Below are positions 48,701 through 57,700 of a DNA stretch of 64,000 nucleotides, piece by piece; positions within the stretch are counted from its first letter, which is position 1, and each line of letters starts with the position of its first letter. This stretch comes from Macrocystis pyrifera (lineage: Eukaryota > Sar > Phaeophyceae > Laminariales > Laminariaceae). Location: assembly GCA_031763025.1 (NCBI GenBank), contig JASSKH010000006.1, positions 6,135,691-6,199,690 on the forward strand, written 5' to 3'. A model generated the notes under the pieces. It saw only the letters and a program-made list of their open reading frames with translations, did not search any database and had not been told where the DNA came from. Position numbers and translations under genes: made by a program.

Positions 48701-51700
48701 TCCGAGCTGCGAACTGTTTTCGCTCGCAATAAGTAAAATAGTACATATCTCTAGCCTAGCCTAGCCTAGCCCAGCTCGTTCTACAAAGCAACGCACCGTA
48801 AGAATCGTCAGTAGCTTGCCCCCCCGCTCCCCGCCGCCCCCCCTGCCGCCCGCGTCTGGCCGGCCTGAATTCTCCCGTCCTGATCCTGCTTCTGCTCCCG
48901 CGGCTGGGTCCGGCGCCGGGCGGCCCTCTTCTCCGAGGAGGAAGGAAAGGGAGCGGTTGAGTACCACGTGGTCGTCGTATCCAAGGTAGTTCACCTTCTC
49001 GAACGTCCCGTGACTGAATGAGAACTGGTGTCAACCAGAGGGAAGGAGTTGTGGGGGGGGGGGAGGGGGGGAGGGTTCCTATTAGTAGGAGCGATCGGCA
49101 AGGAGGGTCGGCGAAGGGAGAGCGAACGCAAGCATTCGACTCCTCTTCGGAGAACTTGCCAAGATCCAGACGACGGCAACCGCCAGTGTCTTCTCACCAG
49201 AAGCGGCGCAGCGACAAACAATGCACCGCAGTTCAAAAACAGTTAATGCTATTAATACAGTACCATAAACAAAAACCAATATACCTGGTATTACAGTATT
49301 TTTCCTAAGCATATTTAGTCCCGATTACTGCTGTACGGACCTCCGTGATATCAATACAGTACAGTACGTACAGCAGTAGTGCCTACAGTAGGTGGGACCA
49401 GCTTCCGTGATCGTCATTGGCCCAGAACGTCTCCCGAAACGTTATTACTACGTGTTTATTCGTAGTCTTCACAGACAATTTTCATTGGCCGAGAATATTT
49501 CCCGGAACGTTACTATTAATATAAAGTTTTCTCAATTGTGTGCAAGCGTCTGCATAAACATCAGAGCTCGTACGTATCTCGACAGTGAAGAATCGGCAAA
49601 GGGCACTTGACTTTTTTTTTCTTCTGGCAGTCGATGGGCGGGGAGTAAAGGTTGAACGCTGTTAAATGCGAGTACGCGCCGCCAAGACAAGTGCTGTGTA
49701 ACTACCGTTGATTTGTTCCTGCTATTAGTCGGTTTGCAGTTGATTCAAGGGGTGGTGATACCCTCCTTGCGTGCTTCCACGGCGGTGCACGTACATACTG
49801 CAAACCTTGCGTCGGCCTTGGGTTGTCCCATCGAGACGAGATTCTTCTATCAATACACCAGCAGCCTGTCTGTTCTGATGCTACAACGGGAGAGAGCTAT
49901 GGGCTAAATTGACACACGGCACGTATAAATAGAATAGCCTGTTAGTTTGTGACCACGGCATGTATTATGGGAAAATTGCTTAATACCTGGGGGGGCGAGA
50001 GAAATCAGTATTCACGATGGACCCAAAAAAACATACCAGTATTCTCCCCTAATTTGATTGGTTACCTTTGGTTCTCATCACCACCAGGTAAGTTCCCGCC
50101 GCCTAAATAGTGCGACGACATCATCAGCGCCACCAGTACAAAAACGACCGCCACAATGCAGCAACGACGGTGCTATCCATGCTTGGTGCTATCCATGCTA
50201 TATCCATGCTTGCCATGCTTGCCTTGTCGTGTATCCTTCTCGAGCGGAACCCCGCGCGCCCCCCCTGCTCCTCTTCCCCGGCGTAGCCGATCGCCTCGTC
50301 GAATCCGAAGGCGCCGAGCCCGCCAACCATGGAAGCGGTGAGTAACAGCGATTCGTACCCGAGTTTCGACCTGCCAGGGCGGGCAGCCGAGAGCGCCAGG
50401 CAGGGTGGATGGTTTTACCACTCATTTGGCATTCGACAACTATGGTTGGCAGTCCCTTAGGTAGGAGACAAAGAGGACCAACCCTAGTAACCCTAACCCA
50501 CTGAAACATAGATATTGATATATATATCAACGCTTCACCAATGAAACATCACACTTCCTGACCAAAGAAACATCAGTATCTGCACTTTCAGTCTCCGAAC
50601 AAGTCGTAGGCTCTGCTGCAGGCGGGTAGAAAAGTGGCGGGCTGTACCCAGGTGGTGTGTCGAGCGCGGTATAGTAGAGGGCAGGCACGCAAGCAAGCGC
50701 AAAAGAAGGCAAGCAGGCAGACAAACGAACAAGAAGGCAGCTAAGCAAGCGCAAGCGAGCAATCGCGCAAGCAAGCAGGCACGCAGGCGGGAAGGCAGGT
50801 AAGCAAGCAAACCACGCACGCACGCGAGTAAGTAGGCAAGCAAAGCAAGCAAGCAAAGCCAGTGAGGAAAGCAAGCAAGTACACACTAAAAGCAAGCACC
50901 TTATCTGACGAGCAAGCAAACAAGCCATCAAGCAACACGCATGCAAGCCAGGCACAAGCAGGCAAACAAGCAAGCGAGCAAACGAGCAAGCACACAAGAA
51001 GGAAAGCCAAAAAAATGGGCAGAAAAGCAGGGCAGCGAGCGAGCGAGCCAAGCAAGCCGAGCAAGCCAACAAGAAGGCAAGCAAACAGGGAAGCAAGGCA
51101 AACAACCAGGCAGGCAGAAAAAAAGCAGGCGAGCAAATAAGGCGAGCAGTACCTCAGCAACCCCGGTAGACACACCGCCTCCAACACGTCCAGGTTTTCC
51201 AACTCCACCCACGAGGTCTCCAGGGAGGGCGTCATTCCGCACAGTATCTACCACGGCATCAGGCGCGGGGAACGGTTCGAGTTCAATCCGTTAATATGCA
51301 TGCTTGCTTGCGCGGTGCTTGCGCCGCAGCTCAACAGAAGCTGCTGTGCGCCACAAGGGGAAAAACAAACATGTTCTATGTTTCCAGCTGGATACGCAGC
51401 AACAATAATCACAACGGGCCAGGCCGAAATTCTCGAGTGCGAGTCGCTTCTCGTACAAAGCGTGATGGGCTTGCCATTTTTTCGTCGTCTTTGTTCACTG
51501 CGACCAACCTTGTTATGTTTAACCCGTCCGACACAATGACGGGGCGGGCGGGAATGTTCAACATGCTGAGTCACGTCACGCCCCAATAGGGTACGCAATG
51601 TCACGTCATGTCACGCCCCATCAGGTCACTTCACGCCACACCAAGTCACGTCAACTTGCGTCACGCCCCATTGTTTTCTATCGCACGTCACGTCACATCA

Positions 51701-54700
51701 CGGCCGCATCAGTCAATGCCACGACACGTCATGTCACAGTCGCACCACATAAAATCACGTCCATACCACGCCCTATCACGCGATGGCACGCCACAGAAAG
51801 TCACATCACATCACATCACATCACATCACATAATGCCAAGTCGGGTCACACGCCTCATCAGCTCACGTCACGATACGCAACGTCATGCAAGTCCCGTCAC
51901 GTCACGCAAGCAACGTCACACCACGTCAAGTCACACGTCACGTCACGTCACGCCACGTCACGGACTATGAGTTAATTTCATCTAACATCAAGTCACACGT
52001 CACGCCACGTCATGGCCCCATCAGATCATGGCGCTTCACGTCAAGTCACACGTCACATCAAGTCAACGGCACGTCAAGTCACCCTCCAACGAAATATTCA
52101 CCTCGCGTCAACCCTATGGCATGTCGCGTCACGTCGCATATCGACACGTCAAAGTCATGTGCATGTCACGTCAAGTCACGTCACGCCCCGTAAGGTCGTT
52201 CCATGTCACGCCAAGTAAGATTGCGTGTCACGCATCTGCAGGAGCAATCAACTCTTCGCGAGCGGCAATGGGAACCATGAAACGACGCGCCCACTAATGT
52301 GTTGTATGCACCCGCTTGCGCGAACCCACCTCAAACATCGCCTTGTTGGTGTTGGGCATGGACGAGTAAAACGAGGTCGACGACATCCCGCTGCAATAAG
52401 CCACCAGCCGGCCCGGGCAGACGAGCGAGCGCGTGGGGGCGCGCGCGTACGGGACAAAGGCGGCGCAATTTAGTTCCCGTTGGAGAACAGCGACCAAACA
52501 ATACGTCGGTATAAATACAATGTAGAAATGTACGTACAGTAAGTAGCGGTTCCTGTGTAGTGCCGGTCGGTTGCTCGCTATACACAAGAGAATTCACCAG
52601 CGTGGGGGGGGGAAGGCTCACGACAATCCCGGTTTTCTTCACTTGTATCTCATCCTATTAATAGGTACATACGGCAGCGTGTCCATTGAAACTGCCGTCG
52701 AAACAAGAAAAAAAAACGCCTCCACTAGAAAGAAGCGCACGGCGACACCAAGCATCACTCGTCATAAAAAAGATAGCCCTGTCCGCTTCTCTAGTACTTT
52801 CCTTTCCCGAGGCACCGAGCACCGAGCACTGAGCGGTGGTCGTCGACAGCACCGACAACTTTCGCTCCTTGACGGACGGGAGGGTAAAAACTACTGCCAC
52901 AGTAGATAGCACCCCCGGGGATGATTTTTTCCGGGGCTACTTTCACTAGACAAACAAAAGAGGGGGCACGGCACACACGCAAAAACAGCGATGGCTTCTG
53001 GAAAAAATCTCGTTTCGAGAAATTTTCCATAAACATGATACAATAATCAGACTTTGGTACCAGCAAATCCCACAACGCAGTGCTTGGTGTTTCGCACGCT
53101 CCTTCTGGTCGTCAAGAAAGTCCGCTCAGAACGTTCATCCGAGGGGGGTGTGGTATTTTATCACCCCGTGTGATACGGTACGCTGCATAACCCTCTCTAT
53201 ATATATTTCCAATCCGATAGTTTTTTGCCACTACAGCCGGTGGTATAGACCCTGGCCTCTCCTCTTCCCTGTTTCGCGGCGAGGAACCGAGCACCGACAT
53301 GAGACAACACTGCTCGGGGGTTCCGACGGGAGAGGGGGAGGCTACTATTAATATTAACACGTACGCAGTGCAATCCTCCATCAATATCCAATAGACACAA
53401 GGTAGACACACACAAGGACCGTTGGGGTTGAATATGAAGATACAACTGCTACTATACTTACATTAAAAGCACAAACTTTGTATATCCTGTAGTAACTGCT
53501 GCCACCACTACCACCGACTTCGCATATAGTAAATGCTGCGACACATGTCTCTCTCGTTGTTTCAGGTACAACGTCAAAACGGGACAGGCTACTCGGGGGG
53601 GTGATCGGAGGGGGAAACCACCTGAATTTAGTGTGGGATCATTCTAAAGCAGCAAAAGCGTTAATATTTTTAAAGCGGTAGAGGGATGATCGTCACTCTT
53701 GCTGTACAACTCCACACGTATTGTATCTATATAGACGTACGTACGTGCCCAGGGACGAGTAGGAAGCTTGGCTTTTCTATGAAAAACAAAAACGCTACCA
53801 AAGAGTAACAGGAGTGCGAGGCGGCACACAAGCTCCAAAAGACATGGGGAGCCACAACAGCAGCCATCAATGCAACGAACGAACGGGGGAGCGGGGGGGG
53901 GGGGGGGTACTCACCTGTTGCTTGCCTTAGTCATTTGACCATTGACCACGTACCCGGGGGGGTTAAGACTCACCGCGAAGCCAGCTCTTTGGCCCAGGGC
54001 GACACCCCCGCAGAGTTGGTGGGCGTCACGAAAGTCCCACTAGTAGACTCCAGCACAACGACCAAAACATTGGGTGTCCTCCGACCACCCCCCCGACCCC
54101 CACCCCGACCCCGACCCCGACCGAAACCGCGCGTCCCCGCGTTTCTGGCGCCCCTGGCCCTAGCCTCGGCCCTGGCAACGCTCTTGTCGGTGCTGTCCTT
54201 GCCGTTCGCCATATCGATCCCGCCGACTACCCTCGACGAAATGGCTTCCAGCACTGGCAAAAAAAAAAAGCGCAAACGTGCGGAAGCAGGGTGGGAGCCC
54301 ATTAGGTGACTCACCCCCTTTTACGCTTTTTGAACCGTTACTGGAACCGTTACTGGAACCGTTACTGACAGCTGCACCCTAATATACGTACGCAACCCTT
54401 AATATCTCGTTGGGGGCAAACAAAAACTATTTGACACACCTTGTACTTACTCAGCCCAGAAGTCAGGTTCGCGGTATATAGGTGGGTTGGTTGATTGGTT
54501 GGTTGGTCGTTTGGTTGGTCGGTCGGTCGGTTGGTGAGATAGTAAAAAGGATGGTTGGTTGGTTGATTGGTTGACTGATTGGTCGATTGGTTGGTTGGTT
54601 GATTGGCCTTGGCGCGTGCCCTAAATCGAGAACGCACTCATGGGGCAGCAGGGGCGACTACCGGGTAAATGGGATGCGCTCCCAAGGAGCCACCACTGAA

Positions 54701-57700
54701 ACAATGGTTGGTTGGTTGGTCTTAGCGCGTTCCCTAAATCGAAAATGCACTCACGGGGCAGGGGCGACTACGTGAAATATGCTCCTACGGAACCACCTCT
54801 GAACCAATGGTTGGTTGGTTGATTGGTCGGTTGGTTGGTCTTGGCGCGTTCCCTAAATCGAAAACGCACCCACGGGGCAGGGGCGACTACATGAAACTGC
54901 GCTCCCAAGGAACCACCACTAAACCAATGGTTGGTTGGTTGGTTGGTTGGTCTTATTAATAGCGTGTTTCCTAAATCGAAAACGGACTCAAGGGTGAGGG
55001 GGGCGACCACACGCAAAAACGCCCACATACGGGGGTGACCACACGAAAAACAAAATAACAGTCCTACTCCTATACCAGTGGGAGACGGGGGTATTCCTCG
55101 CGAGACAGCGTTGGTTAGGTAAAGGTTTATTTCAACGCCAATCACAAATGTGTGGGAAAAAAAAAAAAAACGCGATGCACAGCTAGGTTTTGGTTCACTC
55201 TGCTCGCACTATTTTCACTCAAAAAGGGACCATTATATTGTCGAGTTTTCTCGTATAACTATGCGCTACATTAAACTTTAAATAGAGTGCATCAGCCAAC
55301 GTTTCAGGAAATTCGCGTCAATAAATTGGGCCACTTCGGTGTGTAACTACTCACGCGAATTTCCCACAAAACTCGCAAACCTTTGGTGGGGGGGGGGGGG
55401 GGGGTGGGAACAAAAAATGTTGACGTTTGACCAAACACTTAGTATGCACTAGGCAACGGCGGTTGTTGTCACCTGACGATGCCCAGCGCGACCCGCCGCC
55501 GGCGGTGGGTGTGTTCCTGAAATCCAGAGCGACCCCGACGAAGCAGTTCCTGCGGAGAAGCTTTTTAGTTTTTTGTTTTTTCGGCGCGAAGGCACATAGA
55601 CAAAAACACAAACGCGCGTGTTGATGGAAAGACGTGTCCTACGTACGATAGAGGGTAAACTCGTATTAAGTAGAGGCACTTTTTGGTGGCCAAAACATTT
55701 CTGACTGAGATGGGGCTTCTTAAGTGACGAAACTGCCCATTACAGGGGACCACACAAATCAGGACCTGTCATACACACAAAGACTTATATATTGCAGAAT
55801 TTTCAATAATAAATATTTGGTCCTGATTACTATATTCCCCCGCAATAACACGATTTGTCAATACCGACGGAGACGTACATATATACCAGGTAGCACTTTT
55901 TGGCCAACAATTTTCAGGACTGATATGGGGCTTTTCAGCTGAGGAACTACCGACTTAAACATCGTTTTTCGGTATATCCAAAACGTTTTTCGATGTATTT
56001 AGATGTATGTAGGCCTACAGTATACCAGGTATACTGCTCGTCGAGCTTCAAGCGAACACTTTTTTTTTCTTTAAATCCTTTTTTCGGGTGAACTATGTAC
56101 ATATACGTGGAGGGATCTCCTGAAGTAAGGAGGCTTCAGAAAATTAGCAAACGGTGCACTTCTTTGCCGTAGAATGCTTCGTCGTTCTTGCTGGAGTTTG
56201 TTTGATGCTGTTGTACCTCCACGCAATATGACATTAGAAGGGATGTACACACCTTGGGCCGGCGTTTCGACAAAAATGGTTGGAAACATATTTTTGACTT
56301 TCAATCAACAAACACAAAACTGATAACCTTGTGTAACCGTAACCCTATACAACTACTGTACGACCGCCCGGGAAATCGCTCGGCGTAAAATATTTCAAAA
56401 ATGAAGAGCTACGAGTACCGCTGCAGTGTGAAATAGTGTATCAACCATTCTGTCGCTTCATCCTACTGCTCGGCTCAGCATTAACACGAGTGTCTAAGCG
56501 ACCCTTATATCCCGGTCGAGAGTGCTAGTATAGTCGCATAAAAAGACAGGAATGAAACAAAAAAAGTCTGAATCATCAACCATTGTGTCGAAGCTGTGGC
56601 CTAGTCGTAAACACTAGCGATAAACATGTACGCCTCGTATATACAAGGCATGCCGTACACTAAAGCATGAACGCCACATACATGAATGGTACCTTTAGGC
56701 GGTAGTCCACGGGCTGCCCGAGGCCGAATACCAGCACTTCGACCACCACGCAACCCAAGCAGGCCGCGAGAACGACACGCACGCTGAAGGCCACGCCTGC
56801 CGCGACCCCTACCCTGGCCGTCAAGACTCGCCAACACCTGCAACGCGACCAGCCGCCGCCCAGAGAGGTGGGTGGGCGGGGGGTGAAAACAGGCGAGCCG
56901 AGAGGACTTACTTCTTCATATTTTATAAATAAGAGTGGGTCGAACGGTGAAGGGTACCCGAAAACTACATGCCATCTAATACATACCGGTACCAGCATGC
57001 ATATAAATACACATTCCTATATCACTTCTATTTCCGAGACCTAGCCAGTGGGTATACTAAGACCATTTTTTGGATTATTTTTTGTTTTCAATTCCGAACA
57101 TACGAAAATTCCACCCTCGCCCCTACTTACGTACTGTTTCGTTTTTTTTCAATACGACACGGGGGGGAATGTGGCGCCGGTTCATCGTAGTTCTGTTTCT
57201 TGGCGTGTGCCCTTAAGGATACATGTGTTTACATGTACATACAGGTGTACCATGAAGAGCGGCAAGCGTCCCCACTTGACCCAAAACAAAATGTTGAGAG
57301 CAGTTTAAAAATCACTGCCATTATGGTAAGGGGTCATGCAGTAGTTAATAGGACCGAATATTGTAAGTAAACATAGGGAAACATATAGGTTTGTGTGTGT
57401 ACCGTAGGTCCTACTTACTATGCCCCCCCCCACCTGCGCAGCACGCCGTTTGTCTCCTGGTTCCTCGGCGCGTGGGGTGGTGGTGGTGGTGGTGGTGGTG
57501 GTGGCGGCGGCGGCGACAGAAGCAGCAGCGGCGGCGCTCCGCAGCTTGCGCGCGGCCACGGCAAACGCGATGAATGCGCATGTGGCGAGTAGGACCGCGT
57601 TGAAGGCACGCCGCCCCTCGACGTTGACGGCGATGAAGATGATGGGACCAAGACTCTTTTTCGCCACGAGGATTGCGTCGCCGTCCAGCAGAGACCTGGC

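Noticed and set aside
50527-51105. Minus-strand frame rich in Cys/Leu/Ala (192 codons)
   Set aside because: It is the translation of the AAGC-type tract; only the 51153-51247 exon beside it is real.
51555-52215. Regular-looking repeats considered as a CRISPR array
   Set aside because: No constant repeat with unique spacers; the context is a eukaryotic intron.
51598-52297. Long plus-strand frames in the GTCACG satellite
   Set aside because: Periodic repeat keeps several frames open at once; no domain or splice support.
56601-56843. Arg/Gly-rich reading of the 56.7 kb exon
   Set aside because: The alternative frame gives a hydrophobic membrane segment and matches the next exon in phase, so the Arg-rich frame is a shadow.
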